Shown here piece after piece: positions 1 to 10,331 of a stretch of DNA of 64,000 nt. Each line of letters begins with the position of its first letter. Position 1 is the stretch's first letter. Origin of the DNA: Stenotrophomonas sp. WZN-1 (lineage in GTDB: Bacteria; Pseudomonadota; Gammaproteobacteria; Xanthomonadales; Xanthomonadaceae); the NCBI RefSeq assembly GCF_002192255.1, contig NZ_CP021768.1, positions 3,304,001 to 3,368,000 on the forward strand, read 5' to 3'. Below the pieces are notes generated by a model. That model had not been told where the DNA came from and ran no database searches. It saw only the letters and a list, made by a program, of their open reading frames with translations. Made by a program: the position numbers and the translations under genes.

Positions 1-248
1 AGGCCGCCGAGGATCACCCGCTTGCGGCCCCAGGCATCGGACAGCGGGCCGTGTGCCAGGCTCATCAGGCCGTAGAACAGCAGGTACACGCTGATGGTCT
101 GCTGCACCGCCACCTCGTCCACCGCCAGGCGCTGGGCCAGCTGCGGGAACGCCGGGAAGATGGTGTCGATCGAGAACGGACCGAACATGGCCAGGCCGGC
201 GAGCAGCAGGGCCATGCGGCGGGTGGAGGGAGCAACAGCGGCGGTCAT
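1..248 (-). CDS. Bcr/CflA-type MFS drug efflux transporter, N-terminal part
   Basis: The 5' part of a gene that runs off the left edge. About 82 residues are visible. They contain the first membrane helix (LLLAGLAMFGPFSIDTIFPA) and the loop motif SDAWGRKRVILGG, the MFS signature between helices 2 and 3. The Asp and aromatic residues in helix 1 and the GPLSDxxGRK motif are typical of the Bcr/CflA (DHA1) family of drug:proton antiporters in the inner membrane. An in-frame ATG 24 bases further upstream (272) is an alternative start; neither has a clear ribosome binding site. The family call rests on the N-terminus only, so the substrate cannot be inferred. Confidence 0.8.
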   Translation of the reverse strand, partial: MTAAVAPSTRRMALLLAGLAMFGPFSIDTIFPAFPQLAQRLAVDEVAVQQTISVYLLFYGLMSLAHGPLSDAWGRKRVILGG

Positions 249-480
249 GGGGAAGGCGTCCGGCAGGGCCATGCGTTGCACGCACGGCGGGCGCCGGTCC
301 CCCTGCAGCAGGGACGGCGCCAGATGAATTCGGGTATCCCGCCATCATAGGTGGGGATTGCGCCCGATGCCATGCAGCGGTGCACAAAACGCACGACCGG
401 GCCATCGGCCATTCAGGCGCAGCGGCCGGGCCCGGAGGCGGCTGGCGCGCCCGCAACGGGCTATAATCGGCGGGCAACAC

Positions 481-644
481 GGTGGGAGAAGCGGAACACC
501 GCTGCCGAAGGCGCAACGCCCGTAATCGCTCAGGCCCGATACCACCCGTAACACAACTCTGGAGAGACCGGTTCGATCCGGCGCCGAAGGGGCACGAAGC
601 CGCGGTTTTCCGCGCTTCCAAACTCTCAGGCAAAAGGACAGAGG
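481..644 (+). promoter_or_regulatory. Tandem glycine riboswitch upstream of gcvP
   Basis: Two glycine aptamers in series. Aptamer 1 (about 481-546) has closing arms ggtggg/ccacc, the core gctgccgaaggcgcaa and cgctcaggc. Aptamer 2 (about 557-644) opens with ctctggagag, has the core gcgccgaaggggc and ends with aactctcaggcaaaaggaca followed by gagg. These cores are the classic glycine riboswitch consensus. It lies 70 bases upstream of the glycine decarboxylase start, so glycine is expected to turn on its own breakdown. The expression platform between 645 and 713 contains the short palindrome ggggcgcccc, but I cannot tell from sequence whether control is at transcription or translation. Confidence 0.95.
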
Positions 645-713
645 GGCGCCCCGCAGACCGCCGACCGGCGGCTTGTGCCCGTGCGTGTGCCCTTTCCTGA
701 CGGATCCTTCGCC

Positions 714-3581
<2,868 letters not shown>

Positions 3582-3602
3582 TTCCTCCCTGCATCGGTAA
3601 AG

Positions 3603-3630
3603 AAAACGGCCCGCGCAAGCGGGCCGTTTT
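3603..3630 (+). terminator. Rho-independent terminator of gcvP
   Basis: Perfect 12-base arms AAAACGGCCCGC and GCGGGCCGTTTT with a GCAA loop, 22 bases past the gcvP stop. The A and T runs on both sides let it work in both directions, so it may also end the converging VOC gene. Confidence 0.9.
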
Positions 3631-3673
3631 CATAAGGACGTGTGGACCAGGGGCCACACCCACATACTTCCGA

Positions 3674-4084
3674 TCACGGATCCGGCATCTGCCCCAGGCT
3701 CAACTGCCACGACACGCCGAAGCGGTCCTGCACCCAGCCATAGCGGTTGCTGAAATCGTAATCGCCCACCGGCATCAGCCAATGGCCGCCCTCGCCCAGC
3801 ACGCGTGCGGCTCGTTCGAACTGCTCGGCGCCGGAACACTCGACGAACAGCGAGATCGACGGCGAGAAGGTGAAGTCGTGCACGTCCAGGCTGTCGAAGC
3901 ACAGGTAGTGGGTGCCACCGAGCAGGAAAATGGCCTGGCGCACCTGCCCGGGCACGCCGGCGCCGGCGCCCTCGGGGTGGCGTTGCAGGGCCAGCAGGCG
4001 GAAATCGGCAAAGGCTTCGGCGTACAGGGCCAGCGCGGCCTCGGCCTGGCCGGTGAACATCAGGAAGGGACGGCTGCGCAGCAT
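3674..4084 (-). CDS. VOC-superfamily (PhnB-like) protein
   Basis: 136 residues. Visible signs are the opening LRSRPFLMFTGQAEAALALY, the central QAIFLLGGTHYLCFDS, and the ending YDFSNRYGWVQDRFGVSWQL. That last motif is characteristic of PhnB/YjdN-like members of the vicinal-oxygen-chelate (glyoxalase/bleomycin-resistance) fold, once labelled 3-demethylubiquinone-9 methyltransferase. Such proteins are small cytosolic dimers, and most have no proven substrate. The start is set by AGGAG 8 bases before the ATG at 4084. An in-frame codon further upstream has no ribosome binding site. It stands alone, convergent with gcvP. No specific function can be assigned. Confidence 0.85.
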   Translation of the reverse strand: MLRSRPFLMFTGQAEAALALYAEAFADFRLLALQRHPEGAGAGVPGQVRQAIFLLGGTHYLCFDSLDVHDFTFSPSISLFVECSGAEQFERAARVLGEGGHWLMPVGDYDFSNRYGWVQDRFGVSWQLSLGQMPDP

Positions 4085-4154
4085 GCGGTGCTCCTGTTCG
4101 ACGGGCCGATGACGGCCCACGCGATCAGGATGGCACGGCGGATGTATGCCTGCT

Positions 4155-4220
4155 GTAGAGCCGAGCCCGCGCTCGGCTGGCGGCCACGCGAACAGCAGCC
4201 GACCGTGGGGTCGGCTCTAC
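4155..4220. repeat. SMAG/REP pair (GTAG palindromes, inverted)
   Basis: Two GTAG-headed palindromes facing each other: GTAGAGCCGAGC...GCTCGGCT (4155-4178) and its inverted partner ending GGTCGGCTCTAC (4197-4220). This is the common dimer arrangement of S. maltophilia SMAG elements. It lies 8 bases beyond the stop of the permease gene. Confidence 0.85.
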
Positions 4221-4228
4221 AACAGCAA

Positions 4229-5596
4229 TCAGGCCTCGCGCATGCGCCGCGCGATGGCGCTGCTGGCGGCGATCGTGGCGGTCAACGCCACCATCGACAG
4301 GAACTGCAGCCGGGTATGCGCTTCACTCAGCAGCAGGCCGAAGATCAGCGCCAGGATCGCCAGTGCACAGCAGGTCAGCCACGGGAAGCCGGCCATGCGG
4401 AACGGCAGGCGGGTGCCCAGGCGATCCGCGCGCCGGCGCAGCACCAGCTGCGAGACCAGCGACAGCGTCCACACCAGCAGGCAGGTGGAACCGACGATGT
4501 TCAGCAGCACCGGCAGCACCCGGTCCGGGAACAGCAGTTCCATCACCGTGGCGGCAAAGCCGAACAGCACGCTGGCCAGCACGGCGATCACCGGCACCTG
4601 GCGCGGGTCGGTCCAGCCGAGCACAGCCGGCGCTTCGCGGCGCTGCGCCAGCGAATACATCATGCGCGAGGCGCCATAGAGGTTGGCATTGAGCGCCGAC
4701 AGCAGCGCAATCACGGCGATCAGGGTGATCGCAGTACCGGCGCCCGGGATGCGGGCGATGTCCAGCACGGCGGCGAACGGCGACTTCAGCGCCTCGCTGG
4801 TCCACGGCACCACGGCGATGATCACGCTCAGCGAGCCGATGTAGAACACCAGGATGCGCCAGGCCACGGTGCGGATGGCACGGGCGATGCTGCGCTCGGG
4901 ATCTTCGGTTTCGGCCGCTGCCACGGCCACGATCTCGGTGCCACCGAAGGCAAAAACGACAACCAGCAGCGCCGCACCGATCCCGGCCAGGCCCTTCGGT
5001 GCGAAGCCACCATGCTCGGTGAAGTTGCTCAGGCCCGGCGAGGTCACCTGCGGCAGCCAGCCCATCAGCAGCGCCACGCCAATGGCGATGAAGGCCAGGA
5101 TCGCCGCCACCTTGAGGATGGCGAACCAGAATTCGAACTCGCCGAAGTTCTTCACTCCGAGCAGGTTGATCGCGGTGAAGAACAGCATGAAGGCCAATGC
5201 CGCCATCGGTACCGGTATCGCCGGCCAGACCGTGGCCAGCAGCCCCGCTGCGCCCACTGCTTCAGCGGCGATCACGATCACCAGCTGCACCCACCACAGC
5301 CAGCCCACGGTGGCACCGGCGGTAGCGCCCATGGCGTCGGCTGCATACACCGAGAACGCGCCGCTGGTGGGCTTGGCCGCCGCCATCTCACCCAGCGCGT
5401 TCATCACGATGATCACCAGCGCGCCAGCCACCAGGTACGACACCAGCACCGCCGGACCGGCCGCCTGCACACCCACGCCCGAGCCGAGGAACAGGCCGGC
5501 GCCGATGGCGCTGCCCAGGCCCATCATGATCAGCTGGCGGGGCTTGAGCGAATGTCCGAGGCGGGACGGCGAAGCGGTCGGAATCGAGTTGGGCAT
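4229..5596 (-). CDS. APC-family amino-acid permease
   Basis: 455 residues with about 12 hydrophobic helices. The N-terminal motif LKPRQLIMMGLGSAIGAGLF is the signature of the amino acid-polyamine-organocation superfamily (AAT subfamily: AroP, GabP, CycA, AnsP). The LPVLLNIVGSTCLLVWTLSLVSQ region is also typical. It would import an amino acid with protons across the inner membrane. The start at 5596 (MPNSIPTASPSRLG) is chosen because the upstream open frame is proline/arginine-rich with no family similarity. Substrate cannot be read from sequence; a GABA, Asn or aromatic permease is possible. It is not in an operon: the next minus-strand gene lies 82 bases upstream. Confidence 0.92.
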   Translation of the reverse strand: MPNSIPTASPSRLGHSLKPRQLIMMGLGSAIGAGLFLGSGVGVQAAGPAVLVSYLVAGALVIIVMNALGEMAAAKPTSGAFSVYAADAMGATAGATVGWLWWVQLVIVIAAEAVGAAGLLATVWPAIPVPMAALAFMLFFTAINLLGVKNFGEFEFWFAILKVAAILAFIAIGVALLMGWLPQVTSPGLSNFTEHGGFAPKGLAGIGAALLVVVFAFGGTEIVAVAAAETEDPERSIARAIRTVAWRILVFYIGSLSVIIAVVPWTSEALKSPFAAVLDIARIPGAGTAITLIAVIALLSALNANLYGASRMMYSLAQRREAPAVLGWTDPRQVPVIAVLASVLFGFAATVMELLFPDRVLPVLLNIVGSTCLLVWTLSLVSQLVLRRRADRLGTRLPFRMAGFPWLTCCALAILALIFGLLLSEAHTRLQFLSMVALTATIAASSAIARRMREA

Positions 5597-5678
5597 CGGC
5601 GGGGCTGGCGGCGGGCTACAGGGGCGACACCTTACCCTGTCCCGTGCCCACGGGGATAGGCACAGCGCAGCAGGCGGC

Positions 5679-6401
5679 TCAGGCCAGCGCCGGCTCGCCG
5701 ACGTTCCCACCGATACGGGCGCGGTAGGCGCGCGGCGAGAAACCGGTTTCAGCCTTGAACTTGCGGGTAAAGGCGCTCTGGTCGCTGAAACCACAGGCCT
5801 GGCCGATGCAGGCGATGCTGTCGTCGCCATGCAGCAGATGCATGGCCATCTGGATCCGCAGCCGGGTCAGCACCTGCTGCGGGGTCATCTGGAACACCTT
5901 GCGGAAGCTGCGCTCCAGCTTCGACAGCGAGAAACCGGTGATGTCCAGCAGGGTCTGCATGCGCACGTTCTCGGCGTAGTGCGCGTTGAGGTGGGCCAGC
6001 GCCAGCCGCAGCTGCTCGTACTGGGTGCCGAGGCTGTCCTTCTGGCCGAGGTCGCGGGAAATGCCGATCAGGCCCTCGATGGCTCCATCGACCACCAGCG
6101 GGCGCTTGCAGGTCAGGCACCAGCCCGGTTCGCGGTTGGCGAACAGGTGCAGCTCCATCAGGTTCTCGATCACTTCGCCGGACAGCACGCGGGCGTCCTG
6201 GTCGACGTAGTCCGCACTGAGGCCGGTCGGGTAGATCTCGGCCGCGGTGCGCCCGATCACGTCCTTGCGCGCGCGCAGGCCCAGCCGTCGCAGCATGGTC
6301 TGGTTGACGTGGGTGTAACGCCCCTGAAGGTCCTTGATGAAGAACAGCACATCCGGGATGGCGTCGAATAGGGCTTCGATGTCGGCGGGCTCGACTCGCA
6401 T
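5679..6401 (-). CDS. PAS-domain AraC-family transcriptional regulator
   Basis: 240 residues. Residues about 5-125 form a PAS sensor (IEALFDAIPDVLFFIKDLQG, then YPTGLSADYVDQDARVLSGE). The C-terminal third is an AraC/XylS DNA-binding domain with two helix-turn-helix units, the second ending ACGFSDQSAFTRKFKAETG and FSPRAYR, the AraC signature. This order (PAS then AraC) is found in single-component regulators. It is divergent from the catalase gene with 114 bases between the starts, where a palindrome lies, so it may control katE, itself or both. The ligand is unknown. Note the Cys-containing stretch EPGWCLTCKRPL in the PAS part, which could bind metal or sense redox; that is inference only. Confidence 0.88.
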   Translation of the reverse strand: MRVEPADIEALFDAIPDVLFFIKDLQGRYTHVNQTMLRRLGLRARKDVIGRTAAEIYPTGLSADYVDQDARVLSGEVIENLMELHLFANREPGWCLTCKRPLVVDGAIEGLIGISRDLGQKDSLGTQYEQLRLALAHLNAHYAENVRMQTLLDITGFSLSKLERSFRKVFQMTPQQVLTRLRIQMAMHLLHGDDSIACIGQACGFSDQSAFTRKFKAETGFSPRAYRARIGGNVGEPALA

Positions 6402-6447
6402 GGGGCAAGCATACCCGAGCCTGCTTTTGCCTGTACGTTCACCTTTG

Positions 6448-6472
6448 CCGGACCTGGGTTTAACGGGTCCGG
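6448..6472. promoter_or_regulatory. Palindrome between PAS-AraC gene and catalase
   Basis: Inverted repeat CCGGACC (6448-6454), 11-base spacer, GGTCCGG (6466-6472), in the shared regulatory region of two divergent genes. Size and position fit a dimeric regulator site, but a hairpin in the leader is also possible. Confidence 0.4.
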
Positions 6473-6515
6473 TTCCAGTGTCGTGGTTCTCTTTGATGAT
6501 CCGGAGCCACCATCC

Positions 6516-8606
6516 ATGGCCGCCAGCAAGCCGACCGGCAAGCGCGCAACCGCCCAGACCGAGAACCATCGCCGGGGCAATGGCGATGAACTGCACCAGC
6601 AGGCCGGGGGCAGCCACCCGACGATGACCACCGACCAGGGCATCCCGGTGGCGGACAACCAGAACTCCCTGCGGCAGGGACCTCGAGGGCCCACGCTGCT
6701 GGAGGACTTCATCCTGCGCGAGAAGATCACCCACTTCGATCACGAACGCATTCCCGAGCGCATCGTGCACGCACGTGGCAGCGCAGCCCATGGCTACTTC
6801 GAGCTGACCCGATCGCTGAAGGCGCATACCCGAGCGCGCGTCTTGACCGAGGTAGGCGTGAAGACACCCGTGTTCACCCGCTTCTCGACGGTAGCCGGTG
6901 GCGCAGGCTCGGTGGACACCCCGCGCGACGTTCGCGGCTTCGCGGTCAAGTTCTATACCAGGGAAGGCAACTGGGATCTGGTCGGTAACAACATCCCGGT
7001 GTTCTTCATCCAGGACGCGATGAAATTCCCGGACCTGGTGCACGCGGTGAAGATGGAACCGGACCGTGCGTTTCCACAGGCGGCCACGGCCCACGACACC
7101 TTCTGGGATTTCATCTCGCTGATGCCCGAGTCGATGCACATGATCATGTGGGCAATGAGCGACCGTGCCATTCCGCGTTCGCTGCGCATGATCGAAGGCT
7201 TCGGCGTGCACAGCTTCCGCCTGCTGAACGAGGCGGGTGACTCGACCTTCGTAAAGTTCCACTGGCGGCCAAAGCTGGGCATCCAGTCCACGGTGTGGGA
7301 CGAAGCGCTGAAACTGCAGTCGGCCGACAACGACTTCCATCGCCGCGACCTGTTCGAGGCCATCCAGCGCGGCGACTTCCCGGAATGGGAACTGGCAGTG
7401 CAGCTGTTCACCGAAGAGCAGGCAGACAGTTTCCCGTTCGATCACCTGGATCCGACCAAGATCATTCCCGAATCGCTGGTGCCGTTGCAGGTGATCGGGC
7501 GCATGGTGCTGGACCGCTGGCCGGACAACTTCTTCGCCGAGACCGAACAGGTGGCGTTCTGCCCGGCCAACGTGCCGCCGGGCATCGACTTCAGCAACGA
7601 CCCGCTGCTGCAGGGCCGTCTGTTCTCCTACCTGGACACCCAGCTGCTGCGCCTGGGCGGCCCGAACTTCCACCAGATCCCGGTGAATGCGCCCAAGTGC
7701 CCGTTTGCCAATCATCAGCGCGACGGCCACATGCAGATGCAGGTGCCCAAGGGCCGGGTGGCGTACGACCCCAGTTCGCTGCAGGACGACACACCGCGCG
7801 AGACCCCGAGCGGCTTCCGTAGCCACGCCACTGCGGACGACGGTCGCAAGGGGCGGACACGCGCGGAGAGCTTCGCCGACCACTACAGCCAGGCGCGCAT
7901 GTTCTTCCGCAGCCTTGAAAAGCCGGAGCAGGCGCACCTGGCATCGGCGCTGGTGTTCGAACTGTCGAAGGTGGAAACGCTGAAGGTGCGGGTACGCACC
8001 GTCAGCCATCTGCGCAACATCGATGACGCGTTGGCGCAGCGCGTGGCCGATGGACTGGCACTGCCTGCGCTGCCCGACCCGGCGCCTACCGCCACCCCGG
8101 CACGCGACATGCCGCCGGCCCCCGAGGTGCGCGTGATCGGCCGCACCAAACCCACCCTGCAGGGGCGCTGCATCGGCATCCTGTTCGACGAAGGTTCTGA
8201 CGCCCGCATGATCGCTGGCCTGAGCAAGGCCGCACGGAAGGCAGGTGCAGACGTGAAGCTGGTCGCGCCGAAAGTGGGCGGCGCCACGCTCAGCGACGGC
8301 ACGTTGCAGGCGGCGGATGGGCAACTGGCGGGCACCCCATCGGCCGTGTTCGATGCGGTAGCCGTGGTGCTCAGCCTTGACGCCGCGAAGGCCTTGTCGA
8401 AAGAGAGTGCCGCCATCGAGTTCGCCAGCCAGGCGTGGGCTCACCTGAAGGCCATCGCCAGCGATGCCGGCGGCCATGCACTGCTGAAGGCAGCAAGGGT
8501 CGGCAACGATGCCGGCATCGTCGAAGCGGAAGACGCCAAGGCCTTCCTGACGGTCGCCGCCACCCGCCAATGGGCGCGTGAGCCCAAGCTGCGCCTGCTG
8601 GCGTGA
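6516..8606 (+). CDS. katE: Large-subunit monofunctional catalase (HPII type)
   Basis: 696 residues, the length of clade-2 large-subunit catalases. It dismutates hydrogen peroxide with heme. The heme-distal His85 ([12 protein letters not shown]), Asn158 ([11 protein letters not shown]) and the proximal Tyr372 (RLFSYLDTQ) have the same spacing as His128, Asn201 and Tyr415 of E. coli HPII. Residues from about 540 on ([20 protein letters not shown]) form the C-terminal flavodoxin/GATase-like domain that only large catalases have. The start at 6516 has CCGGAG 9 bases upstream; an in-frame codon at 6483 lacks one. It is followed after 23 bases by a lysine-rich DNA-binding-like protein, probably co-transcribed, and is divergent from a PAS-AraC regulator. 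Confidence 0.95.
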   Translation: MAASKPTGKRATAQTENHRRGNGDELHQQAGGSHPTMTTDQGIPVADNQNSLRQGPRGPTLLEDFILREKITHFDHERIPERIVHARGSAAHGYFELTRSLKAHTRARVLTEVGVKTPVFTRFSTVAGGAGSVDTPRDVRGFAVKFYTREGNWDLVGNNIPVFFIQDAMKFPDLVHAVKMEPDRAFPQAATAHDTFWDFISLMPESMHMIMWAMSDRAIPRSLRMIEGFGVHSFRLLNEAGDSTFVKFHWRPKLGIQSTVWDEALKLQSADNDFHRRDLFEAIQRGDFPEWELAVQLFTEEQADSFPFDHLDPTKIIPESLVPLQVIGRMVLDRWPDNFFAETEQVAFCPANVPPGIDFSNDPLLQGRLFSYLDTQLLRLGGPNFHQIPVNAPKCPFANHQRDGHMQMQVPKGRVAYDPSSLQDDTPRETPSGFRSHATADDGRKGRTRAESFADHYSQARMFFRSLEKPEQAHLASALVFELSKVETLKVRVRTVSHLRNIDDALAQRVADGLALPALPDPAPTATPARDMPPAPEVRVIGRTKPTLQGRCIGILFDEGSDARMIAGLSKAARKAGADVKLVAPKVGGATLSDGTLQAADGQLAGTPSAVFDAVAVVLSLDAAKALSKESAAIEFASQAWAHLKAIASDAGGHALLKAARVGNDAGIVEAEDAKAFLTVAATRQWAREPKLRLLA

Positions 8607-8629
8607 ATACAACAACAGGAGAACCTGTC

Positions 8630-9115
8630 ATGCCCCGTGGTGACAAATCTGCATATACCGACAAACAGAAGCGCCAGGCCGAGCACATCGAGGAAAGCGA
8701 GCGCGAGCGCGGTGCCAGCGAAGGCACGGCCGAGCGTATTGCCTGGGCTACCGTGAACAAGCAGGATGGCGGCGGCAAGCGTAGCGGCAGCGCGCGCAAG
8801 GGTACGAAGAAGGCGACCCGCAAGACAGCTGCCAAGAAGGCGCCTGCCAGGAAGTCCGCTACAAAGAAGGCCACACCCAAGACGGCAGCGAAGAAGGCAC
8901 CTGCGAAGAAGGCGGCGGCAAAGAAGGCACCGGCTCGCAAGACAGCCACAAAGAAGGCGACAAAGAAGACGACAAAGAAGACGGTGGCCAAGAAGACCAG
9001 CACTCCCGCCTCGCGTAGTGCTGCCGCAAAGAAGGCGGCCAAGACGCGTGCGGCGAAGAAGACCGTGCGCAAGGTGGCGGCGAAGAAGGCAGCGCGTACC
9101 CGCGCGCGCGGCTGA
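8630..9115 (+). CDS. Lysine-rich histone H1-like protein (plasmid-stabilization-like N-terminus)
   Basis: 161 residues in two parts. Residues 1-45 (MPRGDKSAYTDKQKRQAEHI, then ERIAWATVNKQDGGGK) match the short conserved domain often labelled plasmid stabilization protein. Residues about 50-161 are a low-complexity tail of KKA, KKAP and TKKAT units, rich in Lys, Ala and Thr. The tail resembles the C-terminus of eukaryotic histone H1, AlgP and Hc1. Such tails bind DNA without sequence preference. The AAG/GCA-rich repeats are expected to vary in copy number between strains. AGGAGA 7 bases upstream supports the start. Its position behind katE suggests DNA protection in stress or stationary phase, which is inference. 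Confidence 0.82.
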   Translation: MPRGDKSAYTDKQKRQAEHIEESERERGASEGTAERIAWATVNKQDGGGKRSGSARKGTKKATRKTAAKKAPARKSATKKATPKTAAKKAPAKKAAAKKAPARKTATKKATKKTTKKTVAKKTSTPASRSAAAKKAAKTRAAKKTVRKVAAKKAARTRARG

Positions 9116-9124
9116 TCCTGCCGA

Positions 9125-9826
9125 TCAGGACGACAGCGTCCTCATCCACGCGGCGACTTCGGCTGCAGCTGCGTCAGCGCGTGCCTGCAGCAGCAAGTGT
9201 GGCCCCTCCAGCGAAACATGCCGGGCATCGGGCAACAACGCCTGCAGCTCGGCCACGCTGGGTGGCCACAGCAGGTGGTCCTGCAGGGCATGCAGGCATA
9301 GCGTCGGCACCACCAGTTCCGGCAGCAACGTACGAACATCCGCGCGCAGCGTCGTCGCAGCACGCTGGCGCAGGGTTGCCGCCGGCACCTGCGCGATTGC
9401 CAGGCCCAGCTCACGCAGGCTCCCGCGCGTTCGCCATCGCCCCAGCAGCAACCGGACCATCAACCCGAGTGGCGGCAACGGCCACGCCGGAGCCAGCATC
9501 CGTGCGCTCGCCGCAGGCAGCGGCACCGGCCGCCGTGCGAAGGTCGTACTCAGTACCAGCCCTCGCAATCCAGGCTGCCCGGCCACCGCCAGTTCGATGG
9601 CCAGTGGCCCGGCGAACGATTCGGCCAGCAGCACAAAAGGAGATGCCGGAAGCTGCGGGCGCAGGATCGACGCCAACGTGGTGTAGTCCTGTGGCCCCCG
9701 CGCGGGCATCGGCAGCACCTGCATCTGGATGCCCCGCGCCTGCATCGCCTCTACGAAGTGCGCCGACAGCAGGCCGGTGCCATCCAGGCCTGGCAGCATC
9801 ACGACCGGCAGCATCACGGCACTCAT
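9125..9826 (-). CDS. Alpha/beta-hydrolase
   Basis: 233 residues. The strand-turn-helix nucleophile motif is AESFAGP (Ser; G-X-S-X-G-like with Ala first). The oxyanion region VVMLPGLDGTG and the C-terminal ALQDHLLWP plus EGPHLLLQ provide the Asp and His of the triad. This is a compact alpha/beta hydrolase, perhaps a thioesterase or esterase, in the cytoplasm. AAGGG lies 11 bases before the ATG at 9826; a GTG at 9838 is possible but directly abuts it. The gene converges with the histone-like gene with 9 bases between stops. The substrate is unknown. Confidence 0.85.
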   Translation of the reverse strand: MSAVMLPVVMLPGLDGTGLLSAHFVEAMQARGIQMQVLPMPARGPQDYTTLASILRPQLPASPFVLLAESFAGPLAIELAVAGQPGLRGLVLSTTFARRPVPLPAASARMLAPAWPLPPLGLMVRLLLGRWRTRGSLRELGLAIAQVPAATLRQRAATTLRADVRTLLPELVVPTLCLHALQDHLLWPPSVAELQALLPDARHVSLEGPHLLLQARADAAAAEVAAWMRTLSS

Positions 9827-9958
9827 CACGCTGATCACCCTTCAGGTCTGTTCGCACTATTCCCTGCCTGCAGCATCACTCATGGGCTCGGCCCAAGGAA
9901 GTGCACGGCGGCGCACGCCGCGCTACGCTGGTGGCCCCGACGGAACGGAGAAGGCGGC

Positions 9959-10246
9959 ATGCGCAAGCCACGCTGGATCAGCTGGACCGGCATTGCCGTA
10001 TGCACACTCTATCTCGCGCTGACCGCCTGGCTGGTACTCGATGCCCAGGCCCACAGTGACCCCAAGAGCGCCTACATCCTCATGCAGCTGCCGGTAATGC
10101 TGCAGACCGCAGCACTCAACGTCATCGGCATGGGTGGGTGGCTTTCCGGAAAGACCTGGACGACCGTTTACCTGCTGGTGATGCCCCCTACCCTGGTCGC
10201 GCTGTATGCCGTGGGGGCCATGCTCGGCAGTGTTCTGGAGCAATGA
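9959..10246 (+). CDS. Small integral membrane protein, unknown function
   Basis: 95 residues with three hydrophobic stretches: WTGIAVCTLYLALTAWLVL (about 8-27), a middle segment around LQLPVMLQTAALNVIGMGGW, and TVYLLVMPPTLVALYAVGAM. The short loop between the first two is polar (DAQAHSDPKSA). A strong GGAGAAGG precedes the ATG. It ends 35 bases before a bidirectional terminator shared with the converging chemoreceptor. I do not recognise a family; it looks like a lineage-specific inner-membrane protein. Confidence 0.7.
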   Translation: MRKPRWISWTGIAVCTLYLALTAWLVLDAQAHSDPKSAYILMQLPVMLQTAALNVIGMGGWLSGKTWTTVYLLVMPPTLVALYAVGAMLGSVLEQ

Positions 10247-10281
10247 TGGCCATGCTTCCCACTGCCTGAGCCGGCCATTGA

Positions 10282-10308
10282 AATACGGCCGCCCAAGGCG
10301 GCCGTATT
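10282..10308. terminator. Bidirectional terminator between small membrane protein and chemoreceptor
   Basis: Perfect 12-base arms AATACGGCCGCC and GGCGGCCGTATT with a CAA loop, placed between two converging genes. Confidence 0.75.
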
Positions 10309-10331
10309 CCTGTCACTGCGGTGGCAGCAGC

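Noticed and set aside
5679..8615. 978-codon frame joining antisense catalase sequence with the AraC regulator
   Set aside because: Only the last 240 codons look like protein; the rest mirrors katE. A start at 6401 is used instead.
8780..9110. Regular AAGAAGGC-type repeats as a CRISPR or minisatellite array
   Set aside because: They encode the KKA tail of a real protein; no constant repeat length and no unique spacers.
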